A stretch of DNA of 64,000 bases, taken from Hemibagrus wyckioides (taxonomy: Eukaryota > Chordata > Actinopteri > Siluriformes > Bagridae). The first letter of the stretch is position 1; the number at the start of each line of letters is the position of its first letter. Shown here in pieces: positions 1 through 12,627 of the stretch. The translations under genes and the position numbers were made by a program. The notes below the pieces were generated by a model that was not told the origin of the DNA, searched no databases, and saw only the letters and a program-made list of their open reading frames with translations. The stretch lies in contig NC_080732.1 in NCBI RefSeq assembly GCF_019097595.1, positions 6,834,854 through 6,898,853 of the forward strand, read 5' to 3'.

Positions 1-591
1 TTCTCTATAGGTGTGGATTAATTATCCTTAACAACATTTCTCTGACAGTTATGTCTGTAGTTTTACATAAATTTAGTCACTGATGCACATTATGATGGAT
101 GTTCCACATAATCATAAGGCTTTTAAGATTAAAATTAAGAATACTCTTAGGCCAGTAATTGGTAGGCAAGCATCAGTACTTTGTCCCCGTGTGAGCTTTC
201 CGCCATGACTTCAGGACACAGAATTTTGCCTTTTCTTGTAACACAGCAAGCTACAATTTATGTGAATTTCAGTTACGGAAAAGATGTAGTTTTTAGATAA
301 CTAACTAACTCCAAGGCTGCCACACAAATACTAGTCTCTCACCAGTATGTGGGGAAATCTGTTTAACTATTTAGATTAATAAATGATTTAAATGTCATTT
401 CCTTATATCCAGATATATTTTCACATTTGTAACTGAAGCCGCTAAGGGGCTCTAACGATTCCTTTGACAGCCGTTACATCTTCATTTTTCAATATGAAGT
501 ATTAATTTAACTTATATCTGAATTGAAATCAATGTGTTATTCTTGGAAAGGTATGTATAACAAGATGTAATTGTAATCTATGGATTATATA
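1..591. other. Upstream sequence, no feature seen
   Basis: AT-rich, with no coding signature, tandem repeat or recognised element. Confidence 0.6.
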
Positions 592-1124
592 TATGCGCTG
601 GAAAAAAATAAGAGAGCACTGCCCAATCTCCAGATTTGAACCCTACTGAAAACCTCTGGAATGTCATCAAGAGGAAGATGGATGGTCACAAACCAAAGCA
701 AAGCTGAGCTGTTTGCTTTTTTGCAAAAAGAGTGGTATAAAGTTCCCCAACAGCAATGTGAGAAACTGGTCGAGAGCATGGAGCCAAAACTCATGCAAAT
801 CGGGGTTATTCCACCAAATACTGATTTCTTAATGTTATTTAGCCAAAGCATTAACACAATTTGTTTACAAATTATTTGCATTTTGTTTTATTTGAGTTAT
901 TAAAGCTCTGCAAATACTGCATGATCTCGGGTTATTTTGATGTGTTGTCATTTCCTTTAAATATACACTCTAAATAACAATAGTTATATTCTGAATTTAG
1001 GAGAAATATTGTCAGCAGTTCAGAAAAAATGGAACAATACTGTTCATCTCACCAATACATACTCCTGTAAGAAAAAAAACATAAGAAACAATAATTATTT
1101 TGAAGTGGTCTCTTATTTCCAGAG

Positions 1125-1129
<5 letters not shown>
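592..1129 (+). mobile_element. Tc1-like MITE (family A), internally deleted
   Basis: The left end CTGGAAAAAAATAAGAGAGC matches the inverse of the right end (GTCTCTTATTTCCAGAGCTG), with TA-rich flanks on both sides as expected for Tc1/mariner insertion. The 5' end is joined straight to the transposase C-terminal region, SPDLNPTENLW, which holds the last acidic residue of the DDE triad. A frameshift follows shortly after. The same structure is seen at 16306-16804. Confidence 0.85.

Positions 1130-1193
<64 letters not shown>
1128..1193. repeat. (TA)n microsatellite
   Basis: About 66 bases of nearly pure TA directly adjoin the right end of the family A MITE, probably an expanded insertion site. 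Confidence 0.97.
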
Positions 1194-1944
1194 AACCTAG
1201 CTATATAGTGTTTGTCAGTATATAAACCTATATTGTCAGCATGACATCTTTACATTCCAAAATATAGTATGTATTTCATGCTCATGAATTATTATTAATA
1301 TTTATCCCATTCTGGTATAAGTAATGTAGGCGTATATGTCAAGCATCTATTTAAAATTGCACACACGTCATATCTGTGGTTAAACAACTGCTTCGGTCTG
1401 GTCTATAAACAGATAAATTCTCACTTGTGGAGCTGAAGCTGTAGTCTCCACGGGCCTTGGCTACCTTTCTGACAGCCATCATGCAGCGTGTAGTGACAAG
1501 CGATGCAGAAACTGACATTAAAGCCCCGAGAGCACTCACTCACCCACGGCTCGGAGAAAGCCGAGAAAACATCAGAGAACATGAAAATGTCACGCTGAGA
1601 GGGCACAGGGACTCGTATTCACAAACCTCAGGGCATCCTACTGCATCGCAGATCCTCAGCCATGTGAAATAAAAGTCATGCGCTACTGTCTGTAACTATT
1701 CGCTCCAACAAGCAGCATTATTGTTACCCTTCACTCTGTCTTCACCTGTTTGTCCCTCTGCAGTCTGAATAATGGCACAATGAACTTTAGATCTGTGCAT
1801 AAAAATACAAAAAGTGATTCATTGGATAACTGCATGATTTAATATTAAGAGGAAGAGTTAGGATGTACAACGAAGTCTAGTTGTTTTTAGTATTCATAAG
1901 GTTCATTTAATATTTTTATTGTTAGGGTCTATGGATGGATGCAA
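1194..1944. other. No gene recognised; short GC-balanced block
   Basis: 1380-1680 is more GC-balanced and open in overlapping short frames on both strands, but there is no codon pattern, splice support or known motif. The rest is AT-rich. Confidence 0.5.
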
Positions 1945-2176
1945 AGCTTGGGTTTCCTCGAAACTCCAAAAAACCTGCAAGTATGTGGATTGGCTATACA
2001 AAATGTCAGTCAAGTTACTGGTAATTGCTCAAATATGTGCGTGAATATGAATGAAAATTTGAATGTGTGTGTGTGTGTGTGCATGTATGATGGACTGTAA
2101 TCTAATTCATGGTATATTCCCACCTCACACACTGGGGATAGGCTCTGGATAAAGCAGGTAAAGAAAATGAATGAAA
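1945..2176 (+). mobile_element. Degenerate SINE fragment (body and tail)
   Basis: It includes TGGATTGGCTATACAAAATG, a GT run, GATGGACTGTAATCTAATTC, GGGATAGGCTCTGGATAAAG and an AATGAATGAAAGG tail. This is the body and 3' end of a fish tRNA-like SINE related to 51333-51703; the head is missing. Confidence 0.7.
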
Positions 2177-2749
2177 GGATGTTGTTAAGAAAACGTTATA
2201 GGTTTATATTAATGCTCTTCTCTTAGTAACCTTATTATAGTATCAACTCAAATAATCAACAACTATAATCAACGAGTTTTAAAAAAAAATGTCACATAAC
2301 ACTTATGATCACTTAAAGCATTCCACCTCAGGAGAGTCTTCTGAACAGACAGCTTTGTGCTTTCTGGTTTCTTTTTCTGTGATTAACTTCATAAGAGAGA
2401 AAAACGAGCGTACTGAGTGGAATGATGCTTCTAGCTGCTAAATCTTGAGTGGTACCAGCTATCAAAAAGTTGACAAATGGCATGCATATAAGAAAACTAA
2501 AACTCTTTGGGATATGCTGACATTAGTAAATAATCAACATTGTTTTGGTGACAGTAACTCCACAGTGTGCCATATTACATCACATTATCAATCATTATCA
2601 AGAGCTGAGCACACCCCACCATGTTTTATTACTGACACATTAGCATTGTCTAAAAAATATATATTTGTTAAATAAATTATGGCAGTTACCTTATGTTATG
2701 ATACATGTTAAATTTATGATTTAGATAATCTGGAAAAAATGTGTACAAC
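2177..2749. other. No feature seen
   Basis: AT-rich sequence with only short chance frames. A gene in head-to-head orientation to FBXO15 (TIMM21 in mammals) was looked for and not recognised here. Confidence 0.5.
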
Positions 2750-2808
2750 TATTATTATTTTTATGATTATGATTATTATTATTAGTAGTAGTAGTAGTAG
2801 TAGTAGTA

Positions 2809-2840
<32 letters not shown>
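2750..2840. repeat. Compound (ATT)n/(AGT)n/(AAT)n microsatellite
   Basis: Three related triplet repeats lie end to end, about 90 bases upstream of the FBXO15 promoter. Confidence 0.95.
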
Positions 2841-3059
2841 CAGAAGAAGAAGAAAATAATAATAACAGATTTAAATGCATCATTAGAAGTAAAACAATTC
2901 TCTAATACTTTACAGTTAAAGTAATTAGGCTGAATTCAAATATCATTACATAAATTCTTATTACTTATGAAAATAAATTGTTGTTTATAGTTTTGTTTTG
3001 TTTGGGTTTTATTGTATGAAACGTAACATAAAGAGAGTTTAAGACTGAGTTTAAGATTG

Positions 3060-3382
3060 AGCCTCGGTTTAAGATTGAGTGTGGACCTCTCAAATATGGC
3101 GGATGCGTTGACGTCTCTCTGTTGAGTTACTGCCGGTGGAGCCGCGTCTGCGGCTTGAACTGCATTGTCTTACGATTGAGTGCAGACCTCTCCAATATGG
3201 AGGAAGGACTGACGTTTCTCAAATTGCTAGCACTAGCAGCAGCTTCCTGCTCGTAGTGTCGCCGTGGTTACCAGACGCGGCCACGCGCCTATTAGGTTTC
3301 ACTGTAAAACAAATATCCGTGTACTAGATTAATGGTAGTTTTTTTAACTGCTAAAGCAAAGAAACTAATGAGAAACGCTGAG
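3060..3382 (+). promoter_or_regulatory. Probable FBXO15 promoter and 5' UTR
   Basis: This GC-richer block lies directly upstream of the first coding exon. Two related segments, about 3073-3115 and 3174-3216, are offset by 101 bases. Each has GATTGAGTG, then ACCTCT, ATATGG(C/A)GG (YY1-like) and TGACGT (CRE half site). At 3258-3272 GTCGCCGTGGTTACC resembles the X-box bound by RFX factors. No TATA box is visible. The motifs are seen in the sequence; promoter function is inferred from position. Confidence 0.55.
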
Positions 3383-3396
3383 ATGAACTCAAGGAG
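3383..3396 (+). CDS. fbxo15: FBXO15 coding exon 1 (only 14 coding nt)
   Basis: The exon encodes MNSR plus two bases of the next codon and ends at a GTAGGT donor. The phase matches exon 2 exactly, which supports this assignment although the coding part is tiny. Two more ATGs (3332, 3368) lie upstream in the same frame, and an in-frame TAA at about 3305 closes the frame. Confidence 0.75.
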
Positions 3397-6300
3397 GTAG
3401 GTTGAAGTGGTTTTAAGCTGTTTGGTACTCGCATTGTTACTTTTTAATCGCATTTATTTTAACTAAGAGATAACCAATAAACTCCAGTGCTGAAGTAACC
3501 TTTACAGTGTTACATTAAACCAAAACTATCACATTCTGTCTTAAATGAACCTCACAGTGTTAAATTAACCCATATTCTATCACCTACAGTGTTAAGTAAC
3601 ACCATGTAGCATTAACCCACACAGTGTTCAATTGCACTATACATTGTTGTTAACCCACACAGTGTTCAGTTATCCCAAATCATGTAAAATTAACCTCTAC
3701 ATTATCCCATAATGTGTTAAATTAACCCTTACAGTGTTACATTATCCCATGCAGTGTTAAATTAACCCTTACAGTGTTACATTATCCCATGCAGTGTTAA
3801 ATTAACCCTTACAGTGTTACATTATCCAATACAGTGTTAAATTAACCCTTACAGTGTTACATTATCCAATACAGTGTTAAATTAACTGTTACAGTGTAAC
3901 ATTATCCAATACAGTGTTAAATTAACCGTTACAGTGTTACATTATCCAATACAGTGTTAAATTAACCGTTACAGTGTTACATTATCCAATACAGTGTTAA
4001 ATTAACTGTTACAGTGTTACATTATCCAATACAGTGTTAAATTAACCCTTACAGTGTTACATTATCCCATGCAGTGTTAAATTAACCGTTACAGTGTTAC
4101 ATTATCCAATACAGTGTTAAATTAACCGTTACAGTGTTACATTATCCAATACAGTGTTAAATTAACCGTTACAGTGTTACATTATCCAATACAGTGTTAA
4201 ATTAACCCTTACAGTGTTACATTATCCAATACAGTGTTAAATTAACCGTTACAGTGTTACATTATCCAATACAGTGTTAAATTAACCCTTACAGTGTTAC
4301 ATTATCCAATACAGTGTTAAATTAACCCTTACAGTCTTACATTATCCAATACAATGTTAAATTAACCTTTACAGTGTTACATTATCCCATGCAGTGTTAA
4401 ATTAACCCTTACAGTGTTACATTATCCCATGCAGTGTTAAATTAACCCTTACAGTGTTACATTATCTCATGCAGTGTTAAATTAACCCTTACCGTGTTAC
4501 ATTATCTCATGCAGTGTTAAATTAACCTTTACAGTGTTACATTATCCCATGCAGTGTTAAATTAACCCTTACAGTGTTACATTATCCCATGCAGTGTTAA
4601 ATTAACCCTTACAGTGTTACATTATCCCATGCAGTGTTAAATTAACCCTTACAGTGTTACATTATCCCATGCAGTGTTAAATTAACCCTTACAGTGTTAC
4701 ATTATCCCATGCAGTGTTAAATTAACCTTTACAGTGTTACATTATCCCATGCAGTGTTAAATTAACCTTTACAGTGTTACATTATCCCATGCAGTGTTAA
4801 ATTAACCTTTACAGTGTTACATTATCCCATGCAGTGTTAAATTAACCCTTACAGTGTTACATTATCCCATGCAGTGTTAAATTAACCCTTACAGTGTTAC
4901 ATTATCCCATGCAGTGTTAAATTAACCTTTACAGTGTTACATTATCCCATGCAGTGTTAAATTAACCGTTACAGTGTTACATTATCCAATACAGTGTTAA
5001 ATTAACCTTTACAGTGTTACATTATCCCATGCAGTGTTAAATTAACCGGTACAGTGTTACATTATCCAATACAGTGTTAAATTAACTGTTACAGTGTTAC
5101 ATTATCCCATGCAGTGTTAAATTAACCTTTACAGTGTTACATTATCCAATACAGTGTTAAATTAACCGTTACAGTGTTACATTATCCAATACAGTGTTAA
5201 ATTAACCCTTACAGTGTTACATTATCCCATGCAGTGTTAAATTAACCGTTACAGTGTTACATTATCCAATACAGTGTTAAATTAACCGTTACAGTGTTAC
5301 ATTATCCAATACAGTGTTAAATTAACCCTTACAGTGTTACATTATCCAATACAGTGTTAAATTAACCCTTACAGTGTTACATTATCCCATGCAGTGTTAA
5401 ATTAACCTTTACAGTGTTACATTATCCCATGCAGTGTTAAATTAACCCTTACAGTGTTACATTATCTCATGCAGTGTTAAATTAACCCTTACAGTGTTAC
5501 ATTATCCCATGCAGTGTTAAATTAACCGTTACAGTGTTACATTATCCCATGCAGTGTTAAATTAACCGTTACAGTGTTACATTATCCCATGCAGTGTTAA
5601 ATTAACCGTTACAGTGTTACATTATCCCATGCAGTATTAAATTAACTGTTACAGTGTTACATTATCCAATACAGTGTTAAATTAACCCTTACAGTGTTAC
5701 ATTATCCAATACAGTGTTAAATTAACTCTTATAGTGTTACATTATCCAATACAGTGTTAAATTAACTGTTACAGTGTTACATTATCCAATACAGTGTTAC
5801 ATTATCCAATACAGTGTTAAATTAACCGTTACAGTGTTACATTATCCAATACAGTGTTAAATTAACCCTTACAGTGTTACATTATCCCATGCAGTATTAA
5901 ATTAACTGTTACAGTGTTACATTATCCAATACAGTGTTAAATTAACTCTTATAGTGTTACATTATCCAATACAGTGTTAAATTAACCGTTACAGTGTTAC
6001 ATTATCCAATACAGTGTTAAATTAACCGTTACAGTGTTACATTATCCAATACAGTGTTAAATTAACTGTTACAGTGTTACATTATCCCATGCAGTATTAA
6101 ATTAACTGTTAGTGTTACATTATCCAATACAGTGTTAAATTAACTCTTATAATGTTACATTATCCAATACAGTGTTAAATTAACCCTTACAGTGTTACAT
6201 TATCCCATGCAGTGTTAAATTAACCGTTACAGTGTTACATTATCCAATACAGTGTTAAATTAACCGTTACAGTGTTACATTATCCAATACAGTGTTAAAT

Positions 6301-9300
6301 TAACCCTTACAGTGTTACATTATCCAATACAGTGTTAAATTAACCCTTACAGTGTTACATTATCCCATGCAGTGTTAAATTAACCTTTACAGTGTTACAT
6401 TATCCCATGCAGTGTTAAATTAACCGTTACAGTGTTACATTATCCCATGCAGTGTTAAATTAACCGTTACAGTGTTACATTATCCCATGCAGTGTTAAAT
6501 TAACCGTTACAGTGTTACATTATCCCATGCAGTATTAAATTAACTGTTACAGTGTTACATTATCCAATACAGTGTTAAATTAACTGTTACAGTGTTACAT
6601 TATCCAATACAGTGTTAAATTAACCGTTACAGTGTTACATTATCCCATGCAGTATTAAATTAACTGTTAGTGTTACATTATCCCATGCAGTGTTAAATTA
6701 ACTGTTACAGTGTTACATTATCCAATACAGTGTTAAATTAACTCTTATAATGTTACATTATCCAATACAGTGTTAAATTAACTGTTACAGTGTTACATTA
6801 TCCAATACAGTGTTAAATTAACTGTTACAGTGTTACATTATCCAATACAGTGTTAAATTAACTGTTACAGTGTTACATTATCCAATACAGTGTTAAATTA
6901 ACTGTTACAGTGTTACATTATCCCATGCAGTGTTAAATTAACTGTTACAGTGTTACATTATCCAATACAATGTTAAATTAACTGTTACAGTGTTACATTA
7001 TCCCATGCAGTGTTAAATTAACTGTTACAGTGTTACATTATCTCATGCAGTGTTAAATTAACTGTTACAGTGTTACATTATCCAATACAATGTTAAATTA
7101 ACTGTTACAGTGTTACATTATCCCATGCAGTGTTAAATTAACTGTTACAGTGTTACATTATCCAATACAATGTTAAATGAACTGTTACAGTGTTACATTA
7201 TCCCATGCAGTGTTAAATTAACTGTTACAGTGTTACATTATCCAATACAATGTTAAATTAACTGTTACAGTGTTACATTATCCCATGCAGTGTTAAATTA
7301 ACTGTTACAGTGTTACATTATCAAATACAGTGTTAAATTAACCCTTACAGTGTTACATTATCCAATACAGTGTTAAATTAACTCTTATAGTGTTACATTA
7401 TCCAATACAGTGTTAAATTAACCGTTACAGTGTTACATTATCCAATACAGTGTTAAATTAACCCTTACAGTGTTACATTATCCAATACAGTGTTAAATTA
7501 ACCGTTACAGTGTTACATTATCCAATACAATGTTAAATTAACCCTTGCAGTTTTACATTATCCCATGCAGTGTTAAATTAACTGTTACAGTGTTACATTA
7601 TCCAATACAGTGTTAAATTAACTCTTACAGTGTTACATTATCCAATACAGTGTTAAATTAACCGTTAGTGTTACATTATCCAATACAGTGTTAAATTAAC
7701 TCTTACAGTGTTACATTATCCAATACAGTGTTAAATTAACTGTTACAGTGTTACATTATCCAATACAGTTTTAAATTAACTGTTACAGTGTTACATTATC
7801 CAATACAGTGTTAAATTAACCGTTACAGTGTTACATTATCCAATACAGTGTTAAATTAACCGTTACAGTGTTACATTACCCAATACAGTGTTAAATTAAC
7901 CGTTACAGTGTTACATTATCCAATACAGTGTTAAATTAACTGTTACAGTGTTACATTATCCAATACAGTGTTAAATTTACTGTTACAGTGTTACATTATC
8001 CAATACAGTTTTAAATTAACCTTTACAGTGTTACATTATCCAATACAGTGTTAAATTAACCCTTGCAGTTTTACATTATCCCAAGCAGTGTTAAATTAAC
8101 CCTTACAGCATTGCAGTATCCTATACTCTGTTAAATTAACCATTGCAGTGTTACATTATCCTATACTGTGTGAAATGACCTTCTACATTATCCCACAGTG
8201 TTATATTAACCCTTACAGTGTTATATTTTCCAATACAGTGTTAAATTAAGCCTTTAAGTATTACATTATCCCATTCTGTGTTAAAGTTTCCCATACGTTA
8301 TCCCATACAGTATTAAATTAACCTCTACATTATCATATACTGTGTTAAATGAACCCTTACAGTGTTACATTATCCTATACTGTGTTAAATTAACACTGTA
8401 AGGGTTACATTATCAGTACAGTGTTTAATTAACCCCTGCAGTGTTACATTATACCAAACCGTGTGAAATTAACCCTTACAGTATTACATTATCCCATGCA
8501 GTGTTAAATTAACCCTTGCAGTGTTACATTATCCAATACAGTGTTAAATTAACCCTTACAGTGTTACATTATCCCATGCAGTGTTAAATTAACCGTTACA
8601 GTGTTACATTATCCAATACAGTGTTAAATTAACCTTTACAGTGTTACATTATCCAATACAGTGTTAAATTAACCGTTACAGTGTTACATTATCCAATACA
8701 GTGTTAAATTAACCTTTACAGTGTTACATTATCCAATACAGTGTTAAATTAACCCATACATTATCCCATGCAGTATTAAATTAACCTCTATATTATCCTA
8801 TACCATGTTAAATTAACCCAGTTAACACTGTAAGGGTTACATTATCAGTACAGTGTTAAATGGACCCTTTGCACTGTTACATTATCCCATACTGTGTGAA
8901 ACTAACCTCTACATTATTCCACACTGTGTACGATTAACCTTTACATTATCCCATGCAATGTTAAATTAACCCTTACAGTGTTAAATTATCCCATGCCGTG
9001 TAAAATTAACCCATACATTATCCCATGCAGTATTAAATTAACCCACACAGTGTTACATTATCAGTAACAGTGTTAAATGAACGCATGCCGATTGAATTAT
9101 CCAATACCGTGTAAAATTTTCCTCTACATTAATCCCATACTGTGTTAAAATTAACCCTTGGAGTGTTACATTATCACATACTGTGTGAGATTACCCCATA
9201 AATTATCCCATACAGTGTTTACACATTGTGATGCACATTGAACATCCAGGCAACAGTTTTCAAAATTGTGCTGTGGCTATTTATAGTATGTCTTCTTTTC

Positions 9301-9692
9301 ACAGACCTAAAAGTGTTATAGTCCGCCGATCATCCACCTGTCCCAAACTTCCACCCAAATCAGTCAAGAGCTCTGAAAACTACATAGAGAGGCAAGTCAC
9401 TGGTGTAAACTATGGCTTCAATCATTCAGGCCATGTGCAATAGTATATAGCAGTAAAGCAACAGAATCTTTGTTAAGAAGTTTTTGTTTTTACCTTAAAA
9501 TGGAGGCTGTCTTGGATGTCAAGATTAGAATAGATGAGTGCCTAGATTTAGACCAACTAGAAAGAGAATACACGGGTTAATATGAAATGATTAGGTAGTT
9601 AGATAGCTAAGTAAGTAAATATATTAATAAATAAATAAACACACTCTTACAACAAATGTACCTAATCAGCCATAATTGGTTGCTGATGTTAA

Positions 9693-9733
<41 letters not shown>

Positions 9734-10191
9734 GCACTGGTGTTATGAGGTTACAAGTCACTCAAAATATTTTCTGTAAATATTTGCCTCAAGCTATATC
9801 TAGTCATTCGATGATATCAGTGTGTGAATTGCTATGATCGATAATTAATCCTAAACAAATCTCGGTCTAGCTGAACACAGTGACATTATGCAGGCAGCCA
9901 TCTTACCTACACCAAATATATAGACAGTATACTATTCCTAATTTATAACATTGTTTATCTGATTATGGGCTCATGCAGTTTAATAATGAAAGAAAGTATG
10001 TACTGAAAAATATTCTGGGTACACTTCCTTTGCCATAGTGCCCTTAAATGGGACTAGTCAGAAAGTGTATTTAGTTACTATAACAGCAGTTCTGATTATA
10101 AGACACTTGGTGAATATTTTCCTGTAACAGTGCACCTTGTGGTATCTTAGTCCTTTTTTTGCTACATTATAATTATAAATCTACAGAAATG

Positions 10192-10230
<39 letters not shown>

Positions 10231-12533
10231 GTTTGATTAAATAAGATCAGTATGTATTTGGAGTGGAATTCAAGGACACCTGTAAATACTATCATTAATA
10301 AAATCAAATATATGAATATGTTTTTTTATGCTTTTGTTCTTGACTGGGATTAGGATGCCACCAGAGGTCACTGAGAAGATTTTTTCATATTTGGACGCAG
10401 GATGTCTTTTCTGCCTCGGCTTCGTTAACAAACGTTTCCATGAACTGGCTGACAACAAGTAAGTTTGTGTTCTCCCCTTACCAGACAAATATCCTGATCT
10501 TTAGCCTGTCACTGCATCAGAGCTCACCTCCTGCGCTCACACTAGTAAGCAAGAAAAAAAGATAGATGCGATACAGAGCAATAATACCAAGAAGCAACCT
10601 TACATTTTCTCAATTCTATGCAAATTAGGTACGTCAGGATGTAGTGAAAAGCCGAACATCTGGCCCAAGATGTACGGATTGTCTCTCATCCCCAAGACAT
10701 CCACTATCACAGCTTCAATTCAGTTTCTACCTGCTTGCCGTCAACATTCAATCACTTTTAGCATGCAAACATGGAAAGTCATTGTCTTGTAGTTTCCTGG
10801 ATTTAATTAAATCATAAAATACTTTTTAACCCTTACCAGTACACTGGAAATCGACTTTTCACTCAATATAATCAAATAATTGTTTTATTTCTGCTAATCT
10901 GATATAAAATTAGTCAGGATGCTGTTGGCTTTTAGAGTGAGATGTTTTTCCCTCTGTTAGATAACCTTACCCAGAATTTTAGAAGTTGGGGCACTTGGGA
11001 CATCAGAGAGAGCAGAAATAGGTTTGATATCAGCAACACAGATATCCACCAGGTTTTCTGAGGTTGCCACAAATAGTACCATACACACCACTTTTAGCAT
11101 TTTACCTTAAAAGTTTAGAGGTGGGACCAGAACATGGAATGATAGATACTAAACATGCTAAATAAATAAGTGATTCCAGTTGTCCAAGATGGCTGCCTTC
11201 ATAATGTTACACCTAGTCATGCTGTTTCCTAAACCACAAATATCTGATAGCAGACCTGTCTTGGCTCACTGAGTACATTTGGACTGAAGGGAGCATTATG
11301 TAAATGTGATTTTTTCCCCCCTACCCATTCATTTATTCTAAAGTCTAAAAGGGTTAAGTAAATGCATGCCAATTTTAGACACACAAAGGAGCTTTTAAAC
11401 CCAATTATCTGCCACTTTTAATAATGAACTGTCTATCCCCAGTGCTGTGTGGTATCGCTTTTACACCTGGCAGAGAGCAAAAACGAAGACATCCAGGCTA
11501 ATAAAGGATGTGACAGATGGACTGGACATGGCCAGAATTCAGGAAAAGCCTAAGGGATATTGGAGAAGAATTTTCTTTAAAGAACTGGCCGGTCATAATG
11601 GGAGCTGGAAGAAGAAACTAAAATCCATTCATTCTTACACTGGACTGCCAGTTCGAACAGTTGAAATCCTCAGGTGAGCAATAAAAATGGACTTTTGTCA
11701 TGAAGGTTGTGTTGTTGTTGTTGTTGTTAGACTAAAATGAGATTTGTCCCCTGTTTAACCCTTATCTTCAGGTCAGGTCAGAGCTCATTTAGTGTAGCAG
11801 CTTTAGAATCATCTATTTAAAAAGATTCCAGAGATCACTTTTAAGGTGAAAGTAAGATGGTGATGGTTTTTAAAAAGCAGGTGATAAACACTCTAGAGCT
11901 CTGTCTCAGTCAGGACTATGATCCTGATTAGCACTGAGATGGACAAAAAAAAATAGATTTGCAAGGTATTTAAACTCCATCTAACAGATGTAATGTTACA
12001 CATAAATGCTACAAAAAAAAACAAAAAAACCTCGGCCCGAGGTGATCCCACAAGGCACTGCTAAGTAGTGAACGCTGAAAGGTTGAGATGTTATCCAAAC
12101 ATGCCTGAGCCATCCAGTACATTTGCTAATTGGCTCAGTCTAATTAGGATGAATCTCAGGAGCGATCATGTGGCTCACACATGGCCGACTTTGTTTTGTT
12201 TTCTGACAGCGAAAATGCTGCCGCTCCAAAAGCCAGAGCCATGTTAAAAGTCTCTGAGGTTCAGCGTGCGGTTTCAGCTCTCAGCTAATTAGTCTGAGAT
12301 TTGTGTGTTTGTGAAGTAGCACATCCTCGTTCTGACAGAGCAGATCCAGCTGAGCTCTCTGGCCTGTCTCGGTTTTGTAACTGAGAGTAGCATGTGTAAA
12401 GCCTAGGTAGGTTGCTAGATAGATAGATCTATGACTCCTTTTTTTAAACCTAATGATAACTGAAATCACTCAAACAACCCTGATCAAAAGTTTACGTATC
12501 CTTGAATGTTTGGCCACATTATAAACACACAGG

Positions 12534-12627
<94 letters not shown>

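Noticed and set aside
1351..1672. Overlapping frames on both strands, considered as a TIMM21 or other upstream exon
   Set aside because: No match to TIMM21 blocks, no consistent splice signals, and both strands are open about equally.
3136..3327. 63-codon frame upstream of FBXO15
   Set aside because: It lies in the promoter or 5' UTR, is in a different context from the splice-supported exon 1, and has no recognised domain.
3715..8110. GTTAAATTAAC as HNF1 sites
   Set aside because: The half sites are separated by one base, not three as in the HNF1 consensus, so only a weak resemblance remains.
3530..9222. CRISPR-like appearance of the 40-bp array
   Set aside because: There are no unique spacers; units are contiguous and the DNA is vertebrate.
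9392..9397. Alternative GT donor at 9396 for FBXO15 exon 2
   Set aside because: It changes the phase so that exon 3 loses the F-box frame; the GC donor at 9392 keeps it.
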